Origin: Agromyces agglutinans
Lineage (GTDB): Bacteria > Actinomycetota > Actinomycetes > Actinomycetales > Microbacteriaceae
Length of the DNA: 64,000 nt
Direction: 5' to 3'
Assembly: GCF_009647605.1 (NCBI RefSeq)
Contig: NZ_WJIF01000001.1
Coordinates: forward strand, 583,801 to 647,800
In this document: piece after piece, positions 1 through 8,744 of the stretch
How the letters are laid out: each line of letters begins with the position of its first letter
How positions within the stretch are numbered: the first letter of the stretch is position 1
The notes under the pieces: model-generated
What the model was told of the DNA's origin: nothing
The model's database searches: none
What the model saw: only the letters and a program-made list of their open reading frames with translations
Position numbers and translations under genes: made by a program

Positions 1-191
1 ACCTGCCGCAGCAGGCCTGGCTCGCAATGCTCAAGGCACTCTTGGGATGCTGCGACCCGCTTCACCAGCACACCGTCGCGGGACGCGGGGTTCTGCTGCG
101 CTTGATCGTCGGCGAACCGCTCCGTGCGCTCCTGCACGACGACGACCTCGTCACCGGCATCGTCGTCAACACCCCATGGACGAGCGCATGA
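1..191 (+). CDS. 3' end of an unrecognised gene upstream of parB (partial)
   Basis: An open frame enters the window at base 3 and stops with TGA at 189-191. About 62 residues are visible, ending in VVNTPWTSA, with an internal Leu-rich stretch. The stop overlaps the ATG of parB at 188 (ATGA), which suggests translational coupling in one operon. ParA would be expected in front of ParB, but the visible tail has no recognisable ParA feature, so no function is assigned. High third-position GC supports it as genuine coding sequence. Confidence 0.5.
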   Translation, partial: LPQQAWLAMLKALLGCCDPLHQHTVAGRGVLLRLIVGEPLRALLHDDDLVTGIVVNTPWTSA

Positions 192-1141
192 CCGGAGCCC
201 ACGGCCACATCGAGCTCGAGCGGGCGATCGACTCGATTCGCGTCGGCGCCCGCCATCGCACTGACCTCGGCGACGTCGACGAACTCGCCGCGTCCATCGA
301 GCGACAGGGGTTGCTGCAGCCGATCACCGTCACACCTGACGGAGACCTCGTCTGCGGCGCACGACGACTCGCCGCACTGCGGAAGCTCGGTGTACGCACG
401 CTCAGCGTGTGGGTGCGGTCGGGCATCTCAGACGGCCTTGCCCGGCTGCTCGCCGAACAGGACGACAACGCGCTGCACAAGCCGCTCGCCCCGACCGAAG
501 CCGCAGGGCTCTACCGCGAGGTCAAGCAACTGCTCGCCGAAGACGCGAAGCGGAGGCAGGCGGGGAGCCGCTTCCACTCCGGCGTCGCTCAAGTACCCGG
601 TGCCGCACCCGGTGCGGCACCGCAGCGACGGGGCGACGGCGACGCCCGCGCCCAGGCCGCCCAACTTGTGACCGGCAATCGGTCGTACAACACGCACGAG
701 CGCATCGGCGAGCTCCAGCGGATCGCCGCGGACGAGGATGCCGCAGAGGAGCAGCGTGCCGAAGCGGCGCGAGCCCTTGCCGCCATCGATGCCGGAGCAC
801 CGGTAAAGCCGCTGCTCCGCGCCGTCACCGGTGCCCCTGAGCTCGAACGGCTCGCGCAGGATGCCCTCGCTCGCGTTCGCGCCGAGCGGCGGTCGAAGCG
901 GCGCGGGCGTCAAGCCCAGCCCACCAATGACACTGCGGAGATCGTGAAGCTCCCGATCCGTGCGTTCGTGTTGCAGTGGAGCGATCTGCAGCAGTGGTGG
1001 TTTCGCTTCGACGCCGAAAAGATCGCCGCAGACCTCACCGACTCCCAGCTCGAGGAATTCGAAGCGACCGTGGCCGGCACCGTCGAGTTTCTTGCAAGGA
1101 TCCGAGCGCTTCGACGCGGAACGCGCGCTGTCGCGCTTTGA
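188..1141 (+). CDS. ParB-like partition/nuclease-domain protein of the ICE
   Basis: The 317-residue product begins with a ParB N-terminal domain: residues about 5-90 hold the predicted DNA-binding and nucleotide-binding fold, including the Arg-rich patch GARRLAAL that corresponds to the GERR box. It is followed by a helical region (PTEAAGLYREVKQLL) typical of the HTH part of ParB/RepB proteins. The C-terminal half is Arg/Ala-rich and less conserved. The ATG at 188 is chosen because it overlaps the upstream stop; an in-frame ATG at 176 is also possible. In an ICE, ParB proteins stabilise the excised circle or bind the transfer origin. No cognate ParA is visible, so a regulatory role is an alternative. 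Confidence 0.75.
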   Translation: MTGAHGHIELERAIDSIRVGARHRTDLGDVDELAASIERQGLLQPITVTPDGDLVCGARRLAALRKLGVRTLSVWVRSGISDGLARLLAEQDDNALHKPLAPTEAAGLYREVKQLLAEDAKRRQAGSRFHSGVAQVPGAAPGAAPQRRGDGDARAQAAQLVTGNRSYNTHERIGELQRIAADEDAAEEQRAEAARALAAIDAGAPVKPLLRAVTGAPELERLAQDALARVRAERRSKRRGRQAQPTNDTAEIVKLPIRAFVLQWSDLQQWWFRFDAEKIAADLTDSQLEEFEATVAGTVEFLARIRALRRGTRAVAL

Positions 1142-1193
1142 CTTGCGCACCTTCAAGGCGACCGCGCATTGGATCGCTGAAGGGAGGCCGCAC

Positions 1194-1853
1194 ATGACGT
1201 TCGCCAATCGTCGCCGACTGCTCATCGCCGTGCTCGCGGGCGCCGGCGTACTCATCGTGCTCGTCGGCATGGGGGTCTTCGGGTTGCTGCGTGGACCGGC
1301 CGGATCCGCCGATGACCACGAGGTTGCCAGCGCAGCCTTGACCACGACCCCAGTGGCCTCTCGTGCCGCACCGGCGACGCCAAGACCGCTCGCGGAGACA
1401 TCCGACCCTGAACGCTTCGCCCGTGCCGTCGCGCGCGCGCTCTACGACTGGGACACTCGCACACCCGACAAACTGTCGGAGTGGGTGCAACCGATCATCG
1501 ACGCAGCCGAACCCGATGAGCAGCCAGGTGTCGCCGCCGACGTCCGCGCGTACCTGCCGCCAACGCAGGCGTGGGAACAGTTGAGCGCCTACTCCACGCA
1601 GCAAACGCTTCGAATCGAGTCGCTGCGGGCCCCGGATGCCTGGGCCACCGCCTTGGCCCAGGCGTCTGCCGAGCAGATCCCACGCACGGCAACTGCGCTC
1701 ACGGTCACCGGTACGGCGGAGCGCGCCGGCATCTGGAATCAGGAGTCAGTCACGAGCGCACGACGCGTTGCCTTCACGGTCTTCCTTGACTGCCCAGATG
1801 ACTCATCGTGTCGACTGCTCCGACTGTCCCGGCCCGACGCGCCGCTGAGATGA
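1194..1853 (+). CDS. Membrane-anchored conjugal transfer protein, TcpC/VirB8-like
   Basis: The 219-residue protein has a short basic N-terminus, one strong transmembrane helix at about residues 7-33, and an extracellular domain. The region from DPERFARAVARALYDWDT onward looks like the NTF2-like fold of TcpC/VirB8 proteins, which assemble around the T4SS channel. The ATG at 1194 follows a good ribosome site AGGGAGG at 1181-1187. It lies between parB and the cell-wall hydrolase, where Gram-positive conjugation modules usually place this component. The family assignment rests on topology and position more than on a diagnostic motif, so a generic single-pass transfer protein is the alternative. 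Confidence 0.5.
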   Translation: MTFANRRRLLIAVLAGAGVLIVLVGMGVFGLLRGPAGSADDHEVASAALTTTPVASRAAPATPRPLAETSDPERFARAVARALYDWDTRTPDKLSEWVQPIIDAAEPDEQPGVAADVRAYLPPTQAWEQLSAYSTQQTLRIESLRAPDAWATALAQASAEQIPRTATALTVTGTAERAGIWNQESVTSARRVAFTVFLDCPDDSSCRLLRLSRPDAPLR

Positions 1854-1860
1854 GCCCCTA

Positions 1861-3027
1861 TTGAGCAAGCTGCTCCTGATTCTCGTGGTGCTGCTGTTCG
1901 CCAGCCCGCCGATCGCCCTCGTCAGCGTCGCGGCGATGGCGAACCCGGCGCTCCAGAGCTGCGCAGCCGGCTCGCTCATCGTCGCCGATGTGCCGGAGTC
2001 GCTCACCGCGAAGACTCGATCGGGCCAGACCATTCAGCTCGATCGTCGACAACTCTCACACGCCGCGACCATCACAACCACCGGGTGGCAGGTCGCGGGC
2101 GTCGGCCGCGACGGCATCATCATCGCGCTGATGGCTGCCCTCACTGAGTCGAGCCTGCGGATGCTCGCGAATCCGACCGCCTATCCTGAGTCGGCCGACT
2201 TCCCGAACGACGGGAGCGGCTCTGACCACGATTCGCTCGGCCTGTTCCAGATGCGTCCGGCGGCCGGCTGGGGCACCGTCGCCGAGCTGATGGATCCGAA
2301 GTACCAGGCCCGTGCGTTCTTCGGCGGGCCCACAGGCCCAAACGCTGGGTCACCGCGCGGTCTGCTCGACATCGCCGGCTGGCAGCAGGTCGATCGCGGC
2401 GCGGCTGCCCAAGCTGTCGAGGTCAGCGCCTTCCCGGACCGATACGCCAACTACGAACCAGTTGCCGAGACGATCCTCGACGCGCTCACCAAGTCTCGGA
2501 AGGGCGGTCCGGATGCCGCGCCCCCGCGCATTCCCGAGAGCGCGCGAATCGTCTTCCCGCTGCCTGAGGGCGCCTATACGAGCACCGACAGCTTCGGGTG
2601 GCGCACCGATCCGTACTCCGGCGATCGCAGATTCCACGCAGGGAGTGACCTCGCGGCGCCGCTCGGCACGCCGATTCTGGCCGTCGCAGACGGACGGGTC
2701 GTGTTCGTCGGCGAACGCGGCACCTACGGCGGATTGATCATCCTCGAGCACACCGTGGGCGGGCAGAGTGTCGCCTCGTACTACGCGCACCTCTACGAAT
2801 CGGGCATGCACGTCGCGGTCGGCGACACGGTCGCCGCCGGCCAGCGCATCGGCGACGTCGGCTCGGCCGGCAAGTCGACCGGCCCGCATCTCCACCTCGA
2901 GATCCACCCTGGTGGGCAAGACCAGCCCGCCGTCGACGCGCTTGAGTGGCTCGCCGCACACGGGGCTGCTGGTGTCGACGACGCCGAGATCTCGCTCACC
3001 GCCTGCACACGCGAAAGGATCCCGTGA
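1861..3027 (+). CDS. Bifunctional peptidoglycan hydrolase: transglycosylase-like plus M23 endopeptidase
   Basis: The 388-residue exported protein starts at TTG 1861 with a hydrophobic signal/anchor segment (LLLILVVLLFASPPIALVSV). Residues about 65-200 look like a soluble lytic transglycosylase-type domain (AALTESSLRMLANP, with SLGLFQMRPAAGWG). Residues about 235-350 are a peptidase M23 (LytM) domain, with zinc ligands H259 and D263 in RFHAGSDL and H343/H345 in PHLHLEI. Such two-headed hydrolases open the cell wall locally for the conjugative channel. The stop overlaps the next gene by one base (TGATG), showing operon organisation. The start codon is uncertain because upstream spacing is tight. 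Confidence 0.85.
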   Translation: MSKLLLILVVLLFASPPIALVSVAAMANPALQSCAAGSLIVADVPESLTAKTRSGQTIQLDRRQLSHAATITTTGWQVAGVGRDGIIIALMAALTESSLRMLANPTAYPESADFPNDGSGSDHDSLGLFQMRPAAGWGTVAELMDPKYQARAFFGGPTGPNAGSPRGLLDIAGWQQVDRGAAAQAVEVSAFPDRYANYEPVAETILDALTKSRKGGPDAAPPRIPESARIVFPLPEGAYTSTDSFGWRTDPYSGDRRFHAGSDLAAPLGTPILAVADGRVVFVGERGTYGGLIILEHTVGGQSVASYYAHLYESGMHVAVGDTVAAGQRIGDVGSAGKSTGPHLHLEIHPGGQDQPAVDALEWLAAHGAAGVDDAEISLTACTRERIP

Positions 3028-3293
3028 TGGACGTCTTCCCTGATTTCGGCGCCGTCGGTGCAGCAGCCGAGCTCCGCACGATCATCGGCGCACTCATGAC
3101 CTACGTGCTGATCTTCGCTGTGCTCATGATGATCGTCAGCGGGGTGACTTGGGCGCTCGCGACCGCCCACGGCCACTACCAGACAGCGACGAAGGCGCGC
3201 ATTGGACTATGGATCGCATGCGGGGCTGCGGCGCTCACGGGATGCGGGGTCGGTTGGGCGCAGTTCGTGCTCGAACTCGGGACGAGTCTTTAG
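3027..3293 (+). CDS. Small two-helix membrane protein, VirB2-like (copy 1; DUF6112-type)
   Basis: The 88-residue protein has two hydrophobic helices: about 20-43 (IIGALMTYVLIFAVLMMIV) and about 60-80 (GLWIACGAAALTGCGVGW), separated by a short polar loop. This is the size and topology of VirB2/TrbC pilin-like or channel subunits, and it matches small proteins annotated as DUF6112 in actinobacterial ICEs. A GAAAGGA ribosome site lies at 3012-3018 and the ATG overlaps the upstream stop. It has a paralogue at 4853-5122 with the same plan (acidic N-terminus, IIGA/IVGA helix, LIACGAA in the second helix). The two are separated only by the Fic/Doc gene. Confidence 0.65.
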   Translation: MDVFPDFGAVGAAAELRTIIGALMTYVLIFAVLMMIVSGVTWALATAHGHYQTATKARIGLWIACGAAALTGCGVGWAQFVLELGTSL

Positions 3294-3482
3294 CAGCAGT
3301 CTTGGCGAGTCGCCCATGGCCCTCGCGAAGAATACACAAGACAAGACGCCAGTGCTGATGTCGCCGAGTCAATACCGTCGCGGTGACCCTTGAGTTGGGG
3401 TGGGCGGAGATGCCGAGTTGCCCGGCCGGGTGCGTCAGGATGGTGGCGTGCGCCAGAGCGGCGCCCGATGTGTATGGTTTGG

Positions 3483-4724
3483 ATGGCTTTGGCGAAAAAG
3501 AGCCTGACCCCTGCGAGTCTCGCGCGGGAGTTGAATCTCGAGATCGACGATGTTCTTCTACTTCTGTGGGATGGAGGGATCGAGTACCCCACTTCCGCCG
3601 ATTCAGTCATTCGACCTGGAGATCACAGCCTCGCGTTCGCAGCTTGTGGAGCCGCTTCGGTGAAGAGTCGCCTGCTGGTCGAATACTGGTCGACAACGCT
3701 TGGCATGTCGCGTGAGGAGCTTCGATCCTGGGCCAAGTCGCTCGGCGTGACGATCGGTCCGAATGCGCGACGCTTGCCCAAGGGGGCTCTCGCTCGTTTC
3801 GAACGCGCCACTCGGAAAAGCGAAGCCCGTCAGCAACAACGCGCAGATCTCGTCCTAGCCGCGGCGGCCAGTGCCGGCGAACCCAAGTCGTCAATGTCTT
3901 GGCGCGAGATCGGGCACATGAGGGAAGGTCTGCGTTACCTGGGTGCAGATGAAATTGAGCAGATCCACTTCCAGATTGCGCAGGACTTCAAAGACACGCC
4001 TGACCCGATAGCGCCAGCCGGAGTGAGGAGTCAAGAGCTCCTCGCGAGCGCAGCCGGTCGACCGTCCGCCGGCCTCGGCTCGTTCCGCAAGTATCCCACG
4101 GTGGAAATGGCAGCAGCGGCGCTCGCTCACTCGGTCATTCACAACCATCCGTTCTACAACGGCAACAAGCGGACGGCGCTTGTCTCGATGATGGCGTTCA
4201 TGGACGAGAACGGGTTGGTTCTGACCTCTTCGCAAGACGAACTCTTCAAGTGGACTATTCGCGTCGCGGGACACAAGCTAGGCGCGAGCAAGTTCATTGG
4301 AGACAGGAGCGATATCGAAGTTCAACTCATGGCTCAGTGGCTTCTCCAGCACAGTCGCGGCATCGAAGGCGGCGAACGAGTTGTGACCTTCGCGGAGCTT
4401 CGCCGACGGCTGATCGCGCTTGAATGCACAGTCCAGATCACAGGCAACCGCGGCGGACGAGCTGTCGTCGAACGCACAGTGACTATCAACCGTCCTTCGC
4501 TCGTGGGGACGCGTAGCAAACAGGCGCGACGGCGCTACAACGTCCCGTACGGTGGCGAGGGACGCCAGGTGGCGCGGAGTCGCATCAAGGAATTGAGGCG
4601 GGAGCTGCAGCTTTCCGACGAATTCGGTGTGGACTCAGCGACGTTCTACGGCACAGACAAGCTCCCGGTCGATGCGTTCATCGCGGAATATCGAAAGACA
4701 TTGCGCCGTCTGGCAAGGGTCTAG
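3483..4724 (+). CDS. Fic/Doc-type protein with extra N- and C-terminal domains
   Basis: The 413-residue product carries the Doc-type Fic motif HPFYNGNKRTA at about residues 222-232, in a helical Fic context (YPTVEMAAAALAHSVIHN before it). GNKR rather than GNGR is typical of Doc-like enzymes, which transfer phosphate to EF-Tu, but the activity here is inferred. Residues 1-110 contain two small helical units resembling the N-terminal IF2 modules (LARELNLEIDDVLLLLWDGG). The last 120 residues have a HicA-like look (TFAELRRRLIALECTV and GNRGGRAV). Start codons at 3468 and 3474 are alternatives; none has a good ribosome site. Its base composition is less GC-biased than its neighbours and it separates two paralogous transfer genes, so it looks like inserted cargo. 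No separate antitoxin gene is visible. Confidence 0.7.
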   Translation: MALAKKSLTPASLARELNLEIDDVLLLLWDGGIEYPTSADSVIRPGDHSLAFAACGAASVKSRLLVEYWSTTLGMSREELRSWAKSLGVTIGPNARRLPKGALARFERATRKSEARQQQRADLVLAAAASAGEPKSSMSWREIGHMREGLRYLGADEIEQIHFQIAQDFKDTPDPIAPAGVRSQELLASAAGRPSAGLGSFRKYPTVEMAAAALAHSVIHNHPFYNGNKRTALVSMMAFMDENGLVLTSSQDELFKWTIRVAGHKLGASKFIGDRSDIEVQLMAQWLLQHSRGIEGGERVVTFAELRRRLIALECTVQITGNRGGRAVVERTVTINRPSLVGTRSKQARRRYNVPYGGEGRQVARSRIKELRRELQLSDEFGVDSATFYGTDKLPVDAFIAEYRKTLRRLARV

Positions 4725-4852
4725 CTGACCCTTCATCATCGGGACGGACGCGCATCCGAACGCCGTCGCAGGCCTCGCCGATCCAATCGCATCCGCCTGG
4801 CGTCATCCTGCGCACCTCCCAGTCGAACGCAGGATCGACCGAGGAGCGCACC

Positions 4853-5122
4853 GTGATCGACATCATTCCGAACGGCACCGGCCTTCCAGGCATCGAGCAA
4901 CTGCGCGTCATAGTGGGCGCAGTGATGACGATCGGATTGATCCTCGCGGTGCTCGCGCTGATCGTGGCCGCGATCGTCTGGGGGTTCGGTGCGAACTCGT
5001 CCAACCCGCACCTCGCCTCCCGCGGCAAGTCCGGTGTTCTCATCGCGTGTGGGGCGGCGATCATCTGCGGCGCTGCGGTGACGTTGACGAACTTCTTCTG
5101 GGGCGTCGGCCAGTCCGTCTGA
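4853..5122 (+). CDS. Small two-helix membrane protein, VirB2-like (copy 2; DUF6112-type)
   Basis: The 89-residue paralogue of the gene at 3027-3293 has two membrane helices (VIVGAVMTIGLILAVLALIV and LIACGAAIICGAAVTLTNF) with a polar loop between. It starts at GTG 4853 behind a strong ribosome site GAGGAG at 4841-4846. Together with copy 1 it may form a hetero-oligomeric pilus or channel subunit; that is inference. It lies 29 bases upstream of the VirB6-like gene and is probably cotranscribed with it. Confidence 0.65.
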   Translation: MIDIIPNGTGLPGIEQLRVIVGAVMTIGLILAVLALIVAAIVWGFGANSSNPHLASRGKSGVLIACGAAIICGAAVTLTNFFWGVGQSV

Positions 5123-5151
5123 GTGGCCCCGGCATCCATTCGAGTGAGACG

Positions 5152-6588
5152 ATGAGCGTCTGCGACGTCCCCGTCATCGCCGAAGTGTGCACCGCCGTCG
5201 GCGAGGGCACCGCGTCACTCGTGACCGCGCCGTTTGACTGGCTCGCGGCCGCGATGGGCTCGGCCGCGGCGTGGATGTTCGAGGCGGTCTGGACGGCCTT
5301 CGACACCACGACGCTCGTCGACGTTACCGACCCGAGCTACCTAAAGGTCTTCAACGTCCTCTTCGGCCTCGCTGTGTTCGTCACACTCATCTTCTTCTTT
5401 CTGCAGCTCATCGCCGGCATGATCCACCGTGACCCGACGGCACTCTCCCGCGCCGGTATCGGGCTGGCGAAGTCGACCCTCGGCTCGTTCGTCATCGTCA
5501 CCCTGACAGCCCTGCTGCTCGAGATCATCGATCAGCTCACGATCGGCATCGTGCAGGCGACCGGCAACACCATGGAAGGGATGGGTGATCGCATCGCCCT
5601 ACTCGCCGGCGGGCTGACCAGCATCCAGATCGCCGCACCCGGAGTCGGTCCGATCGTGACGATCTTTCTGGCTGCTCTCGCAATCAGCGCGGCCGCGATC
5701 GTCTGGTTCTCCCTCCTGATCCGAAAAGCCCTGCTGCTCGTCGCGGTCGTATTTGGACCGATCGCACTTGCCGGATTGACCTGGGATGCCACGAAGGGCT
5801 GGCTTCCGAAGTGGATCTCATTCGTCGTCGCGCTCGTGCTGTCGAAACTCGTGCTCGTCGTGATCTTCCTCGTCGCGATCGCCCAGGTAGCCGCCCCGAT
5901 CGATGCGGACCTTGCGTCGATCAGCGACCCGATCGCGGGCATCGTGCTGATGTTCGTCGCTGCGTTCGCCCCGTACATCACGTACAAGTTCCTAAACTTC
6001 GTCGGCTTCGACATGTACCACGCGATGTCGAGCGAGCAGGAGGCGAAGTCCGCGCTGAACCGACCCGTGCCGGTACCCGGCGGGCCGGGGCTCGACAGCG
6101 CGAAGAAAATCCTCGACGGCGGCAAGTCCGCCGATCCAGGCGCGCAAGGCGGTCCCGCGCCCACTGGCGCGACCGCAGGTCATGCAGGCGCTCGATCGAC
6201 CAGCGGTACGGGTAGCACCGGAAGCGCCGCAAGTGCCGCTCCGGCGAGCGCCTCCAGCGCGGGAGCCAGCGCTGCTGGAGGCGCTGGCGCTGGAAGCGCC
6301 GCAGGCGCAGGTGCTGGCGGCGCGGCATCCGCTGCCGGACCCGCCGGACTCGCCGTCGCGGCGGGCGCCCAGGTGGCGGGCGCTGTCGCGCGCGCTGCGC
6401 CGCGAGCGGGTGGTGCAGTTGCCGGAACCGCCGACACTCACCTCGGCAGTGCGGCCGAGACGGCGAGTCCCCCGCCGCCCAGTGCGCCGGTACCTACGGC
6501 CCGGTCGACGACTCGTCCATCTATGCCGTCGCCACGCCCATCGGGCGCGCCCGCCTCACCCCCGCCCCGCACAGGAAGCAAAGGATGA
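5152..6588 (+). CDS. VirB6/TrbL-like conjugal transfer membrane protein
   Basis: The 478-residue polytopic protein has about six to seven helices between residues 20 and 290 (for example VFNVLFGLAVFVTLIFFFLQ and GIVLMFVAAFAPYITYKFL). A conserved-looking central segment (RKALLLVAVVFGPIALAGL) is typical of TrbL/VirB6 inner-membrane channel components. Residues from about 310 to the end form a long Ala/Gly/Ser then Pro/Ser-rich disordered tail, probably cytoplasmic. The chosen ATG 5152 gives an N-terminus (MSVCDVPVIAEVC) with two cysteines before the first amphipathic region. The next gene begins three bases after its stop. Confidence 0.8.
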   Translation: MSVCDVPVIAEVCTAVGEGTASLVTAPFDWLAAAMGSAAAWMFEAVWTAFDTTTLVDVTDPSYLKVFNVLFGLAVFVTLIFFFLQLIAGMIHRDPTALSRAGIGLAKSTLGSFVIVTLTALLLEIIDQLTIGIVQATGNTMEGMGDRIALLAGGLTSIQIAAPGVGPIVTIFLAALAISAAAIVWFSLLIRKALLLVAVVFGPIALAGLTWDATKGWLPKWISFVVALVLSKLVLVVIFLVAIAQVAAPIDADLASISDPIAGIVLMFVAAFAPYITYKFLNFVGFDMYHAMSSEQEAKSALNRPVPVPGGPGLDSAKKILDGGKSADPGAQGGPAPTGATAGHAGARSTSGTGSTGSAASAAPASASSAGASAAGGAGAGSAAGAGAGGAASAAGPAGLAVAAGAQVAGAVARAAPRAGGAVAGTADTHLGSAAETASPPPPSAPVPTARSTTRPSMPSPRPSGAPASPPPRTGSKG

Positions 6589-6591
6589 CCC

Positions 6592-8055
6592 ATGCGCATC
6601 ACCGCTACCGAGGCCGACTACCGGCTCGCACCCGTGCAGTTCTCGCGGCTCACCCGCCGCGGCATCCTGCTGGGTCTCTCGACACCGCAGCTCATTGCGC
6701 TCACGACGGGCCTGCTCATCCTCGTCAGCTCCCTCTACACCGCTGGTGCATCCGGTGTCGCCTGGACGTCGCCGATCTGGGGCACCGCGGCGCTCAGCGC
6801 CGCAATCCCGATCGGCGGGCGCAAGGTGGTCGAGTGGGTGCCCATCACCACCAGATGGATGCTGCGCGTCGCGCGCCATCAGCTCACCTACCGACGCCGA
6901 ATCATGCGGCCACGCCCCGTAGGCACACTCGCGCTGCCCGGCGACGCGGCCGCCCTCCGCGAATGGGAGGACCCGGAAAGCGGCGCCGTGATGATCCATG
7001 ATCCGCACCACCAGACCCTCACCGCGATCGTCCTGATCTCACACCCTGCATTCGCACTCCTCGACCCCGGCGAACAGCACCGACGCGTCACCGGCTGGAG
7101 CCGCGTGCTCGCCGGGGCATGCCGCTCCGGCCGCATCGCCCGCATACAGGTCAACGAGCGGACTCTGCCAGACTCCGGAAGCGGGCTCGCGGAGTGGTGG
7201 GCGCACCACGGCTTCGACGACGACTCATGGGCCGCCAACACCTACCGCGAACTCATCGAACGCGCCGGCCCGGCCGGCGAACGCCACGCGACGACCATGA
7301 GCGTCGCCCTCGACCTGAACGGCGCGGCCCGCCAGATTCGCGCCTCCGGCGGCGGAATGCGCGGGGCGGCCGACGTGCTCCGCCAAGAACTGCTCGTACT
7401 CAACAGCGCGCTGCGCTCGGCCGACCTCATCGTCGGCGGCTGGCTCAACGCTTCCGAGCTCGCCGCAGTGCTTCGCACCGCCTACGACCCTACGGTCGGG
7501 ATTCACCTCGAGCGGCATCCGGACATCGGTCGCGACCTCGCCACCGCCGGGCCCGTCGCCGTCACCGAAAGCTGGGACCACCTACACAGCGACTCCGCCT
7601 TCCACGCCGTGCTCTGGATCAGCGAATGGCCGAGGTCACAGGTCTACCCCGGCTTCCTCAGCCCCCTCGTGTTCACCAACGGCGTCCTACGCACCATCGC
7701 CCTGCACTACCTGCCCGTCCGCGCCGACGCAGCGGCCCGCGATCTCCGGAAGAAGAAGACTGAACTCATCTCCGATGCGCACCAACGCAACCGCATCGGA
7801 CAGATCGAGGATGCCTCTGCCACCGCAGAGTACGAAGACGTGCTCCAACAGGAGGCCGACCTCACGGCGGGCCACGGAGTGCTGCGCGTCACCGGACTGA
7901 TCACGATCACCGCCCCGACCAGCGACGAATTGGATGCCGCAGTCGCCGCCGTGGAACAGGCAGCGATTCAGGCCTCGTGCGAGGTGCGTCGGCTCGTCGG
8001 GCAGCAGGCCCAGGCCTTCACGGCAGCAGCGTTGCCACTCTGTCGATCGGTCTGA
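6592..8055 (+). CDS. SCO6880-type T4SS protein (VirB3-like plus VirB4 N-terminal domain)
   Basis: The 487-residue protein starts with a VirB3/PrgI-like unit: a short cytoplasmic part (YRLAPVQFSRLTRRGILLGL) followed by two membrane helices at about residues 30-75. The remainder is soluble and lacks Walker motifs. It has the EYEDVLQQEADLTAGHG and VTGLITITAPTSDELDAAV signatures seen in the N-terminal half of VirB4 ATPases. In actinobacterial ICEs the VirB4 function is split this way, with the ATPase encoded just downstream (8741-10306 here). Length and order match the SCO6880 family recalled from Streptomyces. Ribosome sequence GGATG lies just before the ATG. Confidence 0.75.
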   Translation: MRITATEADYRLAPVQFSRLTRRGILLGLSTPQLIALTTGLLILVSSLYTAGASGVAWTSPIWGTAALSAAIPIGGRKVVEWVPITTRWMLRVARHQLTYRRRIMRPRPVGTLALPGDAAALREWEDPESGAVMIHDPHHQTLTAIVLISHPAFALLDPGEQHRRVTGWSRVLAGACRSGRIARIQVNERTLPDSGSGLAEWWAHHGFDDDSWAANTYRELIERAGPAGERHATTMSVALDLNGAARQIRASGGGMRGAADVLRQELLVLNSALRSADLIVGGWLNASELAAVLRTAYDPTVGIHLERHPDIGRDLATAGPVAVTESWDHLHSDSAFHAVLWISEWPRSQVYPGFLSPLVFTNGVLRTIALHYLPVRADAAARDLRKKKTELISDAHQRNRIGQIEDASATAEYEDVLQQEADLTAGHGVLRVTGLITITAPTSDELDAAVAAVEQAAIQASCEVRRLVGQQAQAFTAAALPLCRSV

Positions 8056-8312
8056 GGTCCGAACCGCGAGCATCGGCACCGAAGTCAGTTGCGTCGCCGA
8101 ACTGGGGCGTGACGCCTGCCAGACGTTCTTCGACTGCCGCGCGCGGCAGTCGAACCAGCTCGACAGGGCTGCATCCCGCAATCGCGCATCCGGCGACGAA
8201 CGGCCGCCAGGCATCCGGATTTCGTGCCACCCTCAGGTGACCGAGCCGAACAGCGCCTTGTACGAAGCCGCCGACGCACCTGTCTTGCGAAGCATCCTGA
8301 TTGGAGCCGAGC
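8056..8312 (+). other. Gap between SCO6880-type gene and small hypothetical; nothing assigned
   Basis: These 257 bases contain short overlapping frames but none with a convincing start, ribosome site and codon pattern. A small inverted element (GACTGCCGCGCGCGGCAGTC near 8131-8150) is visible. It may form a hairpin that attenuates transcription between the two parts of the transfer operon. Confidence 0.35.
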
Positions 8313-8744
8313 ATGCACCTCTTCGAGCGCGACGAGCCGTCCACGCGGTGGATCAGCGTGGTCTTCCTCCAAGGTGATGAAGCCGAGGAACTCCTCGACC
8401 TGATCGATCGGGAAGGGCCGATCTCTGCGATCTACCGTCTCAGCGACCACGACGACGGCGACGCCACTGTCGAAGCCGCACTGGAAGCCGGATACGTCTA
8501 CGACAAAGTGCCGGCCGGCAGCACCGACCACACCATCGAGCCGTTCGGCTCCCCCTACGCGCTCACGTACTCGGACACCTTCGGATACGTCTCGCTGCTC
8601 CGCCGGTACGAACCCGCGCCGGAGCCCAGTCGCGCCGTGCACGCGCCATTCGAACCATTGGCCGACCCCGCGACCAATGCCCTGCGTGCGCCCACGGTGC
8701 CTTCCGGCGCGCGGTCACGCGCGAGCCATGCGGTCGCGCTGTGA
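8313..8744 (+). CDS. Conserved hypothetical protein of the ICE transfer operon
   Basis: The 143-residue soluble protein starts at ATG 8313 behind GGAG at 8303-8306. The N-terminal 95 residues are well ordered and acidic (WISVVFLQGDEAEELLDLID, then YRLSDHDDGDATVEAAL and SDTFGYVSLLRRY), while the tail is low-complexity. No catalytic motif or membrane helix is recognised. Its GTGA overlap with the VirB4 ATPase gene shows translational coupling, so it likely acts with the transfer apparatus. Confidence 0.65.
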   Translation: MHLFERDEPSTRWISVVFLQGDEAEELLDLIDREGPISAIYRLSDHDDGDATVEAALEAGYVYDKVPAGSTDHTIEPFGSPYALTYSDTFGYVSLLRRYEPAPEPSRAVHAPFEPLADPATNALRAPTVPSGARSRASHAVAL

